Positions 7,744-16,932 of a stretch of 64,000 nt of DNA are shown piece after piece. Position 1 is the stretch's first letter. Each line of letters opens with the position of its first letter. Position numbers and translations under genes: made by a program. Origin of the DNA: Robertmurraya siralis (GTDB taxonomy: Bacteria > Bacillota > Bacilli > Bacillales > Cytobacillaceae); contig NZ_SWLZ01000021.1 of assembly GCF_005502275.1 (NCBI RefSeq), positions 27,861-91,860 of the forward strand, written 5' to 3'. The notes beneath the pieces were generated by a model that worked only from the letters and a program-made list of their open reading frames with translations, ran no database searches and was not told where the DNA came from.

Positions 7744-8680
7744 TTGCAATTCCTCCAATCCAGAGCAGAAGGATAAATAATATAGTTGTACTTGTTAAAA
7801 TGCGATTTGTCAGCAGGATATGAGACTTTTCCAACGGTGTGTAAGCCTCACCCATTCGAGCCCGGTTGGAAACCAGTCCCTTATAATAATTCACTCCACC
7901 TAGTTGAACTCCCAGAAGAACTGCCACCGCTGCCTCAAGCCACCCGCTGTTCGGACTGGGATGTTTTCTTGCATCCCGCAGAAATATTCGCCATGCATCC
8001 GTTCTTTTTAGCAATAACGGTTTGTGGGCCATTAACATCATACAACCAGAAAGACGACTAGGCAGCCAATTAACGAGATCATCAAGCTTCGCAGAGGCCC
8101 AGCCAAATTGGAGAAAGCGTTCATTTTTGTAGCCGACCATGGAATCACATGTGTTAATCGCACGATACACCATGGCAAGCGGGGCACCACCAATAAGAGC
8201 CCAAAACAAAGGAGCAGTAACCCCATCACTCGTATTTTCCGCCACGGTCTCTACCGTTCCTCTGACTAATTCGCTTTCACCAAGCCGCTCTGTGTCCCTG
8301 CCCACAATATAGGACAATTTTAAACGCGCTTCTTGCAAATCACCTTTTTGCAGCGGTTTGTATACTTCAAGAGCAGCTTCCTGCAGGCTCTTTCGAGCAA
8401 TTGTTGTCGCAATTAATAGACTTTCCACTAAAATCCCTGCGGCCACATGTATTTGATAACTCAGCCACACAATACTAGCTGTTGCCGTCAGTACAGTGAG
8501 TACAATCAACAGCACCATTGCGGCACCTTTTATCCGCAGTGAATTCTTTTTATTCAAACGCTTTTCTAATAAGGAGATAAAAGTGCCCATCCACTTTACA
8601 GGGTGGGGCCATTTTGGCGGATCTCCGACAATTGCGTCAATCACCACGGCAATTGTTAACGCGATCAAATGATTGATCAT
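7700..8680 (-). CDS. cbiB: Adenosylcobinamide-phosphate synthase (CbiB)
   Basis: The 326-residue membrane protein condenses adenosylcobyric acid with aminopropanol phosphate. Family motifs include VIDAIVGDPPKWPHPVKWMG at the N terminus, VRGTVETVAENTSDGVTAPLFW in the middle, and LDDLVNWLPSRL, between several hydrophobic segments. The ATG overlaps the stop of the BtuD-CbiZ gene as ATGA, and AAGGAAGCAACAGCT precedes it. Its substrate adenosylcobyric acid would come from the neighbouring CbiZ domain during cobinamide salvage, or from CobQ. Confidence 0.93.
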   Translation of the reverse strand: MINHLIALTIAVVIDAIVGDPPKWPHPVKWMGTFISLLEKRLNKKNSLRIKGAAMVLLIVLTVLTATASIVWLSYQIHVAAGILVESLLIATTIARKSLQEAALEVYKPLQKGDLQEARLKLSYIVGRDTERLGESELVRGTVETVAENTSDGVTAPLFWALIGGAPLAMVYRAINTCDSMVGYKNERFLQFGWASAKLDDLVNWLPSRLSGCMMLMAHKPLLLKRTDAWRIFLRDARKHPSPNSGWLEAAVAVLLGVQLGGVNYYKGLVSNRARMGEAYTPLEKSHILLTNRILTSTTILFILLLWIGGIAIELASTWSKSALYL

Positions 8681-10146
8681 AGCTGTTGCTTCCTTTTGCG
8701 ACTGTTTTCAATAGCCTCTGTTGTACATTGAAACACGCCTTGACTAATGAGCTTTCCGAGTGGAGTGATCGTTCCGGCGAACTCTAGTTCTTTCCCTGTT
8801 TGCGTTGCTGCTATAAGAATACTATCCGTTGATGTTCCAGTGGCGATCGTGCCCGTAACAATATCCACTACCTTCAGATTCTCCATTGCCTTTACTTTTG
8901 CCTCCGTAGCCGTCATGACGCTTTGGATAAAAGCCTCCTCCGTCAGCTTTCCATTAATGAATATCCAGGTATTAATCGTTCCAGGTATGAGTTCAAAAGA
9001 GTGCTCAACACTTTTCGAAGCATCGACTGCATTGCCAACTCCTGCCGTCACAATCACGAGAACAGAAAAACCATCTGCCTTTAACAATTTGTAGGCAACA
9101 TCCTCAACATGAACTGCCGTCATCATTCCGATTGTCTCCGACGGTTCAAAGCCCCGTTCTCTTAAAAATTGCCTCATTTCTTGGCGATGATCGGAGCAAT
9201 CATAGCTTTTATCAACATGACGATTAACAAAGGTATGTTGCCAGCCCAACCCTGAACCTACCACTCCCGATGACATGGTTCGCAACGGAATCGGAGATTG
9301 AAGAGAAATGTACTCCTTATTGATTTGCATATAACTTGGCTCAATGACAACATTTGCTTCATTCGCTCCATACTTTGGCAACAATACCATTTGTGGTACT
9401 GGAATGCTTGGATGGGGATGCTTTTCAACATCGGTATGGTAGACCTCTTTTATTTTTTCCACCTTCACTACTTCATTCGGAATATCATTTGAATGCACAC
9501 CACCATTTTCAAGAAGCAAAAGGCGATCACAATAAAGACTTGCTAAATTCAGGTCATGGAAGATCGAAACAACGGTCAGTCCTTTTTCTCCCGTCCATTT
9601 TTTTAATAAATCCAGCAGTTCCTTTTGGTAGGACAGATCAAGATGATTCGTCGGTTCATCTAATAGGAGAATTTCAGGCTCCTGAACGAGGGCTTGTGCT
9701 AAAAAAACCCGTTGTCTCTCACCCCCGGAAAGGTCTTGAATGCTTTTATGCTGGAAAGAGGCAATCCCCGTTTGTCCCATTGCTTCTTGGACAATTCGTT
9801 CATCCTCAACACTCCAAGAGCGAAACCACCCATCTTGATGGGCGTAGCGGCCGAGAGAAACAGTCTCTTTCACCGTATAGGAAAAGGCCTGTGAAGAATG
9901 CTGGGATAAAACCGCAATCATCTTTGCTAGTTCCTTCATCGTATAGCTTTTAATAGACTGACCTTTTATCGTGATCCTTCCTTGCCGGAAAGGCAATATC
10001 CCCGAAATCATTTTCAGCAAAGTCGTTTTACCGCTGCCATTTGGCCCTAACACTCCAAATAGTTCCCCTTCTCCAACTTGAAATGAGACATTCTTCACTA
10101 TCAGTTCTCTTGCATATCCACCTGAAAGCTGTTCAACCTTAAGCAT
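8677..10146 (-). CDS. btuD-cbiZ: BtuD-CbiZ fusion: corrinoid ABC ATPase plus adenosylcobinamide amidohydrolase
   Basis: One reading frame of about 489 residues joins two proteins. Residues 1 to about 255 are a FecE/BtuD-type ABC ATPase with Walker A GPNGSGKTT (34-42), signature LSGGERQR (from 139), Walker B LLLDE (160-164) and an H-loop His near 197. Residues from about 268 to the end match CbiZ, including TMSSGVVGSGLGW, GMMTAVHVED and TGTIATGTSTDS. CbiZ hydrolyses adenosylcobinamide to adenosylcobyric acid, so import and first salvage step are tied in one polypeptide. The ATG at 10146 overlaps the permease stop. A GTG seven codons upstream is an alternative with no clear ribosome site. I see no frameshift. 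Confidence 0.93.
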   Translation of the reverse strand: MLKVEQLSGGYARELIVKNVSFQVGEGELFGVLGPNGSGKTTLLKMISGILPFRQGRITIKGQSIKSYTMKELAKMIAVLSQHSSQAFSYTVKETVSLGRYAHQDGWFRSWSVEDERIVQEAMGQTGIASFQHKSIQDLSGGERQRVFLAQALVQEPEILLLDEPTNHLDLSYQKELLDLLKKWTGEKGLTVVSIFHDLNLASLYCDRLLLLENGGVHSNDIPNEVVKVEKIKEVYHTDVEKHPHPSIPVPQMVLLPKYGANEANVVIEPSYMQINKEYISLQSPIPLRTMSSGVVGSGLGWQHTFVNRHVDKSYDCSDHRQEMRQFLRERGFEPSETIGMMTAVHVEDVAYKLLKADGFSVLVIVTAGVGNAVDASKSVEHSFELIPGTINTWIFINGKLTEEAFIQSVMTATEAKVKAMENLKVVDIVTGTIATGTSTDSILIAATQTGKELEFAGTITPLGKLISQGVFQCTTEAIENSRKRKQQL

Positions 10147-11191
10147 CTGATCCACTTCTTTCTCCACTTCGTCTTTTCATCAAAATAATTCCGAAAGCTG
10201 GAGCGCCTATTAACGCGGTAATTACTCCGATCGGGAGTTCGATTGGAGAAATGATCGTTCGTGAGACCAAATCAGCCAATATGAGAAAACTGCTCCCTGT
10301 CAAGATTGATAGCGGGAGTAAATGGGTGTGGTCCGGTCCCCACAGCATTCTTGTTAAATGAGGAATCACAAGACCAACAAAACCAATCGTCCCCGAAACT
10401 GCTACCGCTGCACCAGTTAAAATAGAACCAGCAATTAAAATGACCATCTTCCTTCTCTGCACATTCACACCTAAATGCTGAGCGCGCTCTTCTCCAAAAG
10501 ACATCGCATTGAGTTCTTTGCTGTTGGCAATAAGAATAATGGTGCCTAAAATAAAGAATGGGAGAATAATCTGTATATAACTCCAGCCTCTCATCGACAC
10601 ACTTCCAAGAAGCCAACCAATGATTTGTCGCAGTTCATCTCCTGTCAAAGCAATTAATAAGGAGATAAATGCCCCTAAAAAAGAACTGAATATAATTCCC
10701 GTTAAAATAATCGTCTCAACCTTCATCGCTCTATCAATTTTCCGAGCAAATCCCAATACTACAAATATCGTTAAAAAAGCAAAAAGGATACTGAGTAAAG
10801 GTAAAGTAAAAGCTCCTACAAACGGGAGCGAAAATTGAAAAAACAAAGTGAGAACAGCACCTACCGAAGCACCCGAAGAGACTCCTAATGTATAGGGATC
10901 GGCCAGTGGATTCCGCAAAAGACCTTGAAAGGCCGCCCCCGCAATTGCGAGTGCCGCCCCCACAAGTCCTGCCAAAATAACTCTTGGTAAACGAATACTT
11001 AATACGATATTCGTTTGCATCGGATCAATATGATCAATAGAAATAAAACGGAAAATTTCAGCACCGATGATCTGTACGATATTTCCAATCGGAACAGAAA
11101 CTGTCCCGATTGAAATACCTAATAATATGGCAATAAGCAAGAAAGCGAGCGCAATTATATAAGCAAAAGCTCTTTGACCCATTCTTTTCAT
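10139..11191 (-). CDS. btuC: Corrinoid ABC transporter permease (BtuC type)
   Basis: The 350-residue protein is a FecCD/BtuC-family permease with about nine to ten membrane segments. Family blocks are RLPRVILAGLVGAALAIAGA, FQGLLRNPLADPYTLGVSSGA, and GFVGLVIPHLTR. It would form the channel across the membrane, partnered with the BtuF-like lipoprotein encoded just upstream and the BtuD domain just downstream. GGAGAGAAAACC precedes the ATG. Riboswitch control and operon position favour a corrinoid rather than an iron-siderophore substrate. Confidence 0.9.
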   Translation of the reverse strand: MKRMGQRAFAYIIALAFLLIAILLGISIGTVSVPIGNIVQIIGAEIFRFISIDHIDPMQTNIVLSIRLPRVILAGLVGAALAIAGAAFQGLLRNPLADPYTLGVSSGASVGAVLTLFFQFSLPFVGAFTLPLLSILFAFLTIFVVLGFARKIDRAMKVETIILTGIIFSSFLGAFISLLIALTGDELRQIIGWLLGSVSMRGWSYIQIILPFFILGTIILIANSKELNAMSFGEERAQHLGVNVQRRKMVILIAGSILTGAAVAVSGTIGFVGLVIPHLTRMLWGPDHTHLLPLSILTGSSFLILADLVSRTIISPIELPIGVITALIGAPAFGIILMKRRSGERSGSDA

Positions 11192-11215
11192 GGTTTTCTC
11201 TCCAAACTAAGCAGA

Positions 11216-12193
11216 TCACTCAAATACTTCTGGGTAAATCGCTTTTGCCAGCTCCTCAAGGCCTTCTGCAAGCCTTGGACCAGAACGAGTTACAAGATCT
11301 GAATGCACATCATACACCTGCTTATTTTTCACCGCAGCTACATCCTGCCAACCCTCTCTTGAAAGCAATAAGTCAACGGCATTTTCTGTATAATATCCAT
11401 AAGTTGTAATGATAACGTCCGGATTGCGTTCAATGACAGCTTCTTCGTCCAAATTCACCCAGCCTTCTAAATCCCCAGCACCGTTCTCAGCATGAATAAG
11501 GGTGAGCATCTCATCCATAAAAGTATTCTTACCGACAACAAAAATGTCTGGAGCAGGGCTAACTTCAACAATAACTGATTTTGGTTCGGAGATCTCAGCA
11601 GCTTTTTCCTCTATTTCTGCAATCTTCGTTTTCATGTTATTGACAATCTCTTCCGCTTTCTCTTGTTCACCTGTAGCAGTTCCAATCATTTCAATCGACT
11701 CATATATTTCATTAATCGTCGCTGCATCATTTACAACAAGCACTGTAATGCCTGCATCTCGTAATTGCTGCAAACCTTCCGTCGAATTATGAGCATTTGA
11801 TGCGTGGGCCAAGACTAAATTCGGGGCAAGAGAAATAATCTTCTCAACATTCATTTCCATACCGCCGATTATTTCCTTTTCAAATACTTCTTCAGGAAAA
11901 TTATCATGCTCAGAAACCCCGACAATTTCGTTTCCAAGACCAAGAGCAAAGGCAATTTCCGTATTGCTTGGAATTAACGATACGATTTTTTCCGGCTTCG
12001 ACTCAATTACAACCTCTTCACCAATCGCATCGGTAATCGTTACAGGAAACGCTTCTTCACTGGCGTTTTCCGTACTTCCCTCAGTTTCCTCGACCGCATT
12101 GTTTTCTTCGGCGGGTTTTTCGGACTGTCCGCAACCTGCTAAAATTCCTATTGATAACATGAGTAGCAATAAAATTGAGTACCATTTCTTCAT
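11216..12193 (-). CDS. btuF: Corrinoid-binding lipoprotein (BtuF type)
   Basis: This extracytoplasmic binding protein of about 325 residues begins with a lipoprotein signal, ending in the lipobox LAGC at about residue 20. A low-complexity Glu/Ala/Asn linker follows, then a periplasmic-binding fold with PEKIVSLIPSNTEIAFALG and PNLVLAHASN. The start at 12193 is set by GGAGGAAAAACAG and by the typical MKKW signal peptide start, 14 codons inside the longest frame. It is the first gene after the cobalamin riboswitch terminator. The substrate is inferred from riboswitch and operon. A siderophore would be the default alternative for the fold. Confidence 0.9.
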   Translation of the reverse strand: MKKWYSILLLLMLSIGILAGCGQSEKPAEENNAVEETEGSTENASEEAFPVTITDAIGEEVVIESKPEKIVSLIPSNTEIAFALGLGNEIVGVSEHDNFPEEVFEKEIIGGMEMNVEKIISLAPNLVLAHASNAHNSTEGLQQLRDAGITVLVVNDAATINEIYESIEMIGTATGEQEKAEEIVNNMKTKIAEIEEKAAEISEPKSVIVEVSPAPDIFVVGKNTFMDEMLTLIHAENGAGDLEGWVNLDEEAVIERNPDVIITTYGYYTENAVDLLLSREGWQDVAAVKNKQVYDVHSDLVTRSGPRLAEGLEELAKAIYPEVFE

Positions 12194-12244
12194 CTGTTTT
12201 TCCTCCAAAATTAAGTAGTCTGTTGTGCGTGCCAATGGATCGCA

Positions 12245-12281
12245 TAAAAAAACATCTCCATTATAAAGAAATGGAGATGTT
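12245..12281 (-). terminator. Riboswitch expression-platform terminator
   Basis: On the minus strand AACATCTCCAT (from 12281) pairs with ATGGAGATGTT (to 12251) and is followed by a T-run. It lies between the cobalamin aptamer and the btuF ribosome site, so ligand binding probably acts on transcription termination. Confidence 0.9.
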
Positions 12282-12329
12282 GGATTTGCAGCATTGGTGA
12301 CAAATAGCTTCCAAACACCTCCCTATCCT

Positions 12330-12500
12330 CGTAGGTTTATGGTGCAGTCGAAATAGGCAGGTCTCCTGGCTCATGGTCATAGCAAGTCTGCTCCTTCCCA
12401 TACCGATGTACAGTGGTATTTGCAGCATGCTCCCATTAACAGTGGCGGGACCGCGTTGGATTTTCACCAACTTCCCTTTTAAGTCTAAGAGAAAAATGCA
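12330..12500 (-). promoter_or_regulatory. Adenosylcobalamin riboswitch
   Basis: The minus strand contains the B12-box AGCCAGGAGACCTGCCT (12371-12355), GTCCCGCCACTGT (around 12455-12443), and the AAGGGAAGTTGGTGAAAATCC block near 12485. These are the conserved segments of the cobalamin aptamer in the right order. An intrinsic terminator follows. The candidate promoter is upstream, with a -10 TATAAT at 12643-12638 on the minus strand. It should repress the whole 12-gene operon when coenzyme B12 is abundant. Confidence 0.95.
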
Positions 12501-12680
12501 CTTTTCACATCTGGAGTCAAAATTGACATCTGAGTAAGCTTTATTTCCCTTAAAGACACCTATTACTGTAAACGAGGTATTTTCAATCTTGTTCTATGAA
12601 AATACACTCAGAGAGTATGAAATTTTCCGTTGCTTAAATTATACACTATTTTGCTTCAAGAAAAGTTAACAAATTGCGAA

Positions 12681-13412
12681 CTATTCCAACTTAACCGGAA
12701 TAGCACTCCCTAATCCAATCCCAGTAACAGTAATGTGACAGCAGCGTGCATAAAGCTTCACTCCAGCAGACTTCGCTTCGTTCAAAGCTTGAGCAAATTT
12801 AGGATCGATATGTTTCGCAGCAGTCACATAAGAAAGATCGTCGCGCTGAACGATAAAGAGGATTGCCGTTTCATAATATTTAGAAAGCTGTGCAAGCTCG
12901 CGCACATGCTTCGTCCCTCTTGCAGTGACGGCATCTGGAAACATTCCTTTCTCCCCTTCTGCTAATGTTACACTTTTAACCTCTAAAAGAAGCTCTTGTC
13001 CTTCTTTATTTTCTAGCAAGAAATCCCAGCGAGAATTACCCAGCTTATACTCCGATTTTTTATAAAACCAGCCGGCAAACTCATTTAATACTCCCGCTTT
13101 AAGCGCATTCTCAACAAGCTTGTTCGGGAGAGCGGTATGAATGGAAACAAAACTTGTATTCGTTTCATTTTCACATAGCATAGCTGTCCACTTCGTTTTT
13201 CTCGCGGGGTTATCATGATCCATAAGCCACACCGTTTTCCCCGGCAGCAAAAGTTCCTTTAACCTTCCAGGGTCAGCCAAGTGAACCACGGCCAGTTCGC
13301 CTTTTTCAGGCAATTGACAGTGGAGAATAAACCGATTCGCTCTTTCAATAAACGTTGCTTTTGTCAGCGCTCTAGGGAATGGCAGCCATAACCTCTCTTT
13401 TTCCTCATTCAT
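12681..13412 (-). CDS. sfsA: SfsA family protein (putative nuclease/DNA-binding)
   Basis: The 243-residue protein matches SfsA throughout: an OB-like N-terminal part with HLADPGRLKELLLPG, and a C-terminal nuclease-like core with SRWDFLLE, LLLEVKSVTLAEG, FPDAVTARGTKHVREL and AILFIVQR. Homologues were first linked to maltose metabolism in Escherichia coli and bind DNA. The catalytic role is not settled in the family. GGAGGCGCTGAGGA-type spacing precedes the ATG, and the gene is 13 bases from the unknown gene upstream, so the two are probably co-transcribed. Confidence 0.9.
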   Translation of the reverse strand: MNEEKERLWLPFPRALTKATFIERANRFILHCQLPEKGELAVVHLADPGRLKELLLPGKTVWLMDHDNPARKTKWTAMLCENETNTSFVSIHTALPNKLVENALKAGVLNEFAGWFYKKSEYKLGNSRWDFLLENKEGQELLLEVKSVTLAEGEKGMFPDAVTARGTKHVRELAQLSKYYETAILFIVQRDDLSYVTAAKHIDPKFAQALNEAKSAGVKLYARCCHITVTGIGLGSAIPVKLE

Positions 13413-13425
13413 TCCTCAGCGCCTC

Positions 13426-14202
13426 CTAGCTTGCGTACATTTTCCACTCACGTGTTTTTTTATCAAATACAAGCTTTGCATCCGGCTTTCCTTTTGCCAT
13501 TTTCTCGTACTCCTCGTACATATCATCCATGTTATCAAAATCACCGAGCACCCAGATAGGAATCTCTATCACCGTTCTTGTTTGTACATTATCGTGAATA
13601 GAGATCAGAATCCCTTCTTTCATCATAATCTTCATATTCAGGATTAACTCCATATGAATCGGGGGAAATGGCCTTTTCTTTTTAATGCCAAGGAGGTTTT
13701 TGGCAAGTTTACTATCGGTCATTTTCGCTGCTAACACTTCTCCAAGCATGTGGTAGAAATCTTTCATATTTCGATAATAGACTTTATTCCACCAACCATC
13801 ATCGTGAGCTAAATAAACAAAGCGATTGCGCAATTGCTGATAAAAAGGAGTTCGCAAAGCATCCTTCATATGACCAAGGAACAGAAGCTCCGCCAATTCC
13901 TGACCCGACAATTCGTTCAGTGCATCTTCTTCCTCAAAATCAACCCAACAGAAGTCTCCATACCCGTAGACGTCATCCTTTATAAGCTTCTCCATTTGCT
14001 CAAGAGGAACGTATTCTAATAACGTATGTAGATTGAATTCTCCGTCATCAAAATGATGCTTTAAAAGGAGGACATTGTTCATGAAGTCTTTAAGCGAGCG
14101 GGCAAACTCTTCAAATTCTATCCCATACGATAGGACGTAATGCTTTGTTTCATTCAAATGAACATATACAAGTTCCCGTTGATTGCCGTTATGTTTTTTC
14201 AA
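13426..14202 (-). CDS. Uncharacterised Bacillus-type protein
   Basis: I do not recognise a functional family. The protein of about 258 residues is soluble and acidic in the middle (CWVDFEEEDALNELSG) with no signal peptide, membrane segment or obvious catalytic motif. The start is taken as TTG at 14202 because a perfect GGAGG sits seven bases before it. The longest frame begins 15 codons earlier without a ribosome site. The C terminus is rich in Lys, Asp and Met. It is just upstream of sfsA on the same strand. Confidence 0.75.
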   Translation of the reverse strand: MKKHNGNQRELVYVHLNETKHYVLSYGIEFEEFARSLKDFMNNVLLLKHHFDDGEFNLHTLLEYVPLEQMEKLIKDDVYGYGDFCWVDFEEEDALNELSGQELAELLFLGHMKDALRTPFYQQLRNRFVYLAHDDGWWNKVYYRNMKDFYHMLGEVLAAKMTDSKLAKNLLGIKKKRPFPPIHMELILNMKIMMKEGILISIHDNVQTRTVIEIPIWVLGDFDNMDDMYEEYEKMAKGKPDAKLVFDKKTREWKMYAS

Positions 14203-14247
14203 AAGAATAACCTCCGAACCTTTTGATAAGACTGATGATTGATGCAC

Positions 14248-14769
14248 GAAACAGACAATGAAGTCCTGTTTATATGGTTTAGAATTATATAACTAGATTT
14301 TAACAAACTTTTCGGATAAAATCTTATTTTATCCACATAATTCTCATTTAGTGAAAATATTCCCTTTTCATTCTTATCATTAAAAAATTGTCCGAATGAA
14401 GGTTTTAAGTGTTTAATTAGTGGTACAACTAATAACACAGCCGCTTTACATGTTTGTTTTTAATGGATATATGTGCTTTTAATTGAACTCGACTTGACAG
14501 ATACCCTGTAAGTTTGCACGAAAGTAGGAGAGAGACCCCTTTTGTTAAATCATAAAAGCAAAGCATTACCTTCTATATAAATTTCCACATCAATACTTGA
14601 CAATAAAAAAATAATTATCGTATCAATTATACTTATCTTTTTCTATAATAATCACGAGAGTTGATGGCACACTCTGTATTGATAGCATCTATAACAAACA
14701 AAATTCCCATCAAAAGATGGAGCCTGTACTATCTTCACACAGCATTTTCCGGTAAAGGAGCGTGATCTC
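14248..14769. other. Intergenic region upstream of mgtE
   Basis: No gene is supported here. Two TTGACA hexamers (near 14493 and 14598) could serve as -35 elements, but neither has a good -10 at the usual distance. I looked for the M-box magnesium riboswitch expected before some mgtE genes and did not recognise its conserved blocks. Confidence 0.5.
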
Positions 14770-16128
14770 ATGATTCAAAATATGACAGAAGATCAAATCA
14801 CCCTATATGTAATCAAGGCATTAAAAGAGAATAAACGCAAAGAATTCGAAGCAATCATTGATGAACTTCAACCTTACGATATTGCTCAAATTTATGAGGA
14901 TTTACCGGAAAAGCATCGAACACGCTTTTTATTTTTCTTAAATATTAATGTACTTGCCGATTTAATCCAAGAACTAAACAGCGAAGAACAGCTTGACATC
15001 CTGAATCGTCTTGGGATTGAGAAGTCTGGTAAGGTTCTCGACATGATGGATAATGACGACCTCGCCTCTCTTCTTGAAGATTTATCTCCTGAAAAAATCG
15101 CATCACTGCTATCGGGAATGAAAAAAGAAGAATCGCAAATTGTTCAGGATATTATGAATTACCCGCCGGAAACAGCCGGCCGATTAATGACCAATCGCTT
15201 TGTTTGGATTCGCGATTACTATACCGTCAGGGAAGCGGTAGATAAACTAAAGTCTTTTGCAGAGCTTGCCGAGACGATTAACTATTTATATGTCATCGAC
15301 CAAAACCGGAAGCTTGTCGGGGTTGTGTCTTATCGCGATTTATTAATTGCTGAAATGCAGGAAAAAATCCGCGATATCATGTATGAGCGCGTTATATATG
15401 CATTAGAGGATACCGATCAGGAAGAAGTGGCGCGCCTGATTGAACGCTACGATTTCCTCGCCATTCCCGTCGTTGACAAGGATCATGTCCTTATCGGGAT
15501 TATTACAGTTGATGATATTATTGACGTCGTCATCCGCGAAGCAAATGAAGATATCGAAAAGCTTTCTGCTTCCGGTAAATCCATTGATTTTGATACAAAA
15601 TCGTTTGTTGCTGCTTATCGGCGTCTGCCATGGCTTATTCTTCTTTTATTTATCGGTCTCATTTCAGGAAGCATTATCAGTTCCTATGAGGAAACTCTTG
15701 AAAAGGTGGTTGCCCTCGCCTTTTTTATGCCGATGATTTCAGGTATGACCGGAAATACAGGAACGCAGTCATTGGCCGTTGTTGTCAGAGGGCTCGTATC
15801 AAATGATATTGATAAAAGAGTCATTATAAAGCTTATTTTAAGGGAATTAAGTGTTGGAGTCATTATCGGAATTACATGTGGTATTCTCATTTCAGTTATC
15901 GCCCTCATATGGCAAGGGAACTTTATACTCGGTCTCGTTGTCGGCAGTTCACTGTTGCTTACCCTTATTATTGGAACATTAGCGGGTACAGTTATTCCGT
16001 TAATTCTTTATCGTTTAAAGGTTGACCCTGCAATCGCATCAGGTCCACTTATTACAACCTTAAATGATATTTTTTCCTTGATCACTTATTTTGGCATTGC
16101 CACCATGTTTCTCAATTATTTATTATAA
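14770..16128 (+). CDS. mgtE: Magnesium transporter MgtE
   Basis: The 452-residue protein has the complete MgtE architecture. An acidic N domain occupies residues 1-130, rich in helical repeats with ExLxP blocks. A pair of CBS domains follows at about 135-255, containing VVSYRDLLIAE and GIITVDDIIDVV. A five-helix membrane domain runs from about 283 to the end. The pore signature GMTGNTGTQS is at 325-334. It is a homodimeric Mg2+ channel gated by cytosolic magnesium. AAAGGAGCGTGATCTC precedes the ATG. Confidence 0.95.
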   Translation: MIQNMTEDQITLYVIKALKENKRKEFEAIIDELQPYDIAQIYEDLPEKHRTRFLFFLNINVLADLIQELNSEEQLDILNRLGIEKSGKVLDMMDNDDLASLLEDLSPEKIASLLSGMKKEESQIVQDIMNYPPETAGRLMTNRFVWIRDYYTVREAVDKLKSFAELAETINYLYVIDQNRKLVGVVSYRDLLIAEMQEKIRDIMYERVIYALEDTDQEEVARLIERYDFLAIPVVDKDHVLIGIITVDDIIDVVIREANEDIEKLSASGKSIDFDTKSFVAAYRRLPWLILLLFIGLISGSIISSYEETLEKVVALAFFMPMISGMTGNTGTQSLAVVVRGLVSNDIDKRVIIKLILRELSVGVIIGITCGILISVIALIWQGNFILGLVVGSSLLLTLIIGTLAGTVIPLILYRLKVDPAIASGPLITTLNDIFSLITYFGIATMFLNYLL

Positions 16129-16319
16129 ATCCTTATTAAAGCGGTACTGAAATTCATATTGAACGCTTATGAAGACTGCTTTAACTCTATAAGTCCTTTT
16201 TAGTGTGCATATTTATTTCCCTGCTTACGAGCGTTAGCTTATAAAATGTCGACAACGGCTCTAACATATGACCAATAAAAATCACGAAGATCCCGTTCTT
16301 CATGACAAACTGTCGACAA

Positions 16320-16360
16320 AATCCATCGAAAGAGCTCCATATCGATGGATTTTATCATTT
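16320..16360 (+). terminator. Terminator-like hairpin
   Basis: AAAATCCATCG pairs with CGATGGATTTT around a loop of about 14 bases and is followed by ATCATTTTT. It may end transcripts from mgtE. Confidence 0.55.
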
Positions 16361-16377
16361 TTGGACTGGAATTCGCT

Positions 16378-16510
16378 AAAAACGTTGATTTCCTCTCCAG
16401 ACGCTTGCTTTCCAGGGGGCGTGCGCCGAGCCTCCTCCTCGCGGATGCTCGTGCGGGGTCTCGGCTGTCACGCTATTCCCCCAGGAGTCAAGCGCCTTCC
16501 GCTCCCATCA
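16378..16510. repeat. GC-rich dispersed Bacillaceae-type repeat fragment
   Basis: This stretch is much richer in G and C than its surroundings and has the look of a repeat seen widely in Bacillaceae: CTCCAGACGCTTGCTTTCC, then GAGGAGGCTCGG-like and CCGAGACCCCG-like blocks in reverse orientation. It does not encode a plausible protein, although open frames cross it. Confidence 0.55.
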
Positions 16511-16519
16511 ACTCGTTTG

Positions 16520-16850
16520 GCACCCCCTAAAAGCAGGTGGCCAAGTCCAAAGGGCCATGTTCTCTACGTTCATGGCAGCAAACGTAAGCATCGCCTGCAT
16601 ATTAAGACCTCGTAAGGTTGTCCATCACATCCCCTGCTTTTCCTTCGCATCCGCAAAGACACGTTCAATCGTCTCTTTGCGTTTCGCGTAGATCTATTTG
16701 ATTTCATCGTTGTGACGTAGATGTTCTGCCTCTTCTATGTAAGCTCCCCCAATAGGACGTTGTATAAGCTTTGAAGGGTATTTCCTTTCCGTACACGGGG
16801 ATAGAAACGGACATTCTGCACAAATCGATGTATTTGATTTATATATCGTA
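16520..16850 (-). pseudogene. IS1182-type transposase C-terminal remnant
   Basis: The minus-strand translation gives CAECPFLSPCTERKYP, then IQRPIGGAYIEEAEHLRH, and YAKRKETIERVFADAKEKQG, which is the C-terminal signature of IS1182-family transposases including the catalytic ETIERVFADAKE block. Two in-frame stops interrupt it (TAG before the YAKRKE block and TGA just after the KEKQGM block). The N-terminal two thirds of the transposase are missing, so it cannot transpose itself. Confidence 0.85.
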
Positions 16851-16894
16851 AGTCACCTCAAAAATTTCTTTCTTCATATATTCAAAAAGAGAAA

Positions 16895-16930
16895 GTGGAT
16901 TGGAGCGGAGGGTGGCGACTCCTGCGGGAA
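16895..16930. repeat. Second fragment of the dispersed repeat
   Basis: The sequence GGAGCGG...GGCGACTCCTGCGGGA resembles the opposite end of the same GC-rich Bacillaceae repeat. It stops abruptly where the 24-base direct repeat begins. Confidence 0.45.
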
Positions 16931-16932
16931 AA

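Noticed and set aside
9354..9953. Plus-strand frame of 199 codons antisense to BtuD-CbiZ
   Set aside because: It is a shadow of a clearly coding minus-strand gene and shows no domain or ribosome site.
12261..12470. Open frame of 69 codons on the minus strand
   Set aside because: It lies wholly in the cobalamin riboswitch and its terminator, so the open frame is incidental to RNA structure.
14515..14545. Glycine-riboswitch-like GGAGAGAGACCCC
   Set aside because: The rest of the aptamer, including the GCCGAAGGxGCAA block, is missing.
14440..14769. M-box magnesium riboswitch before mgtE
   Set aside because: The conserved blocks could not be found, so only an ordinary leader is supported.
16268..16615. 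Plus-strand frames over the GC-rich repeat downstream of mgtE
   Set aside because: They are antisense to the transposase remnant and cross a non-coding dispersed repeat.
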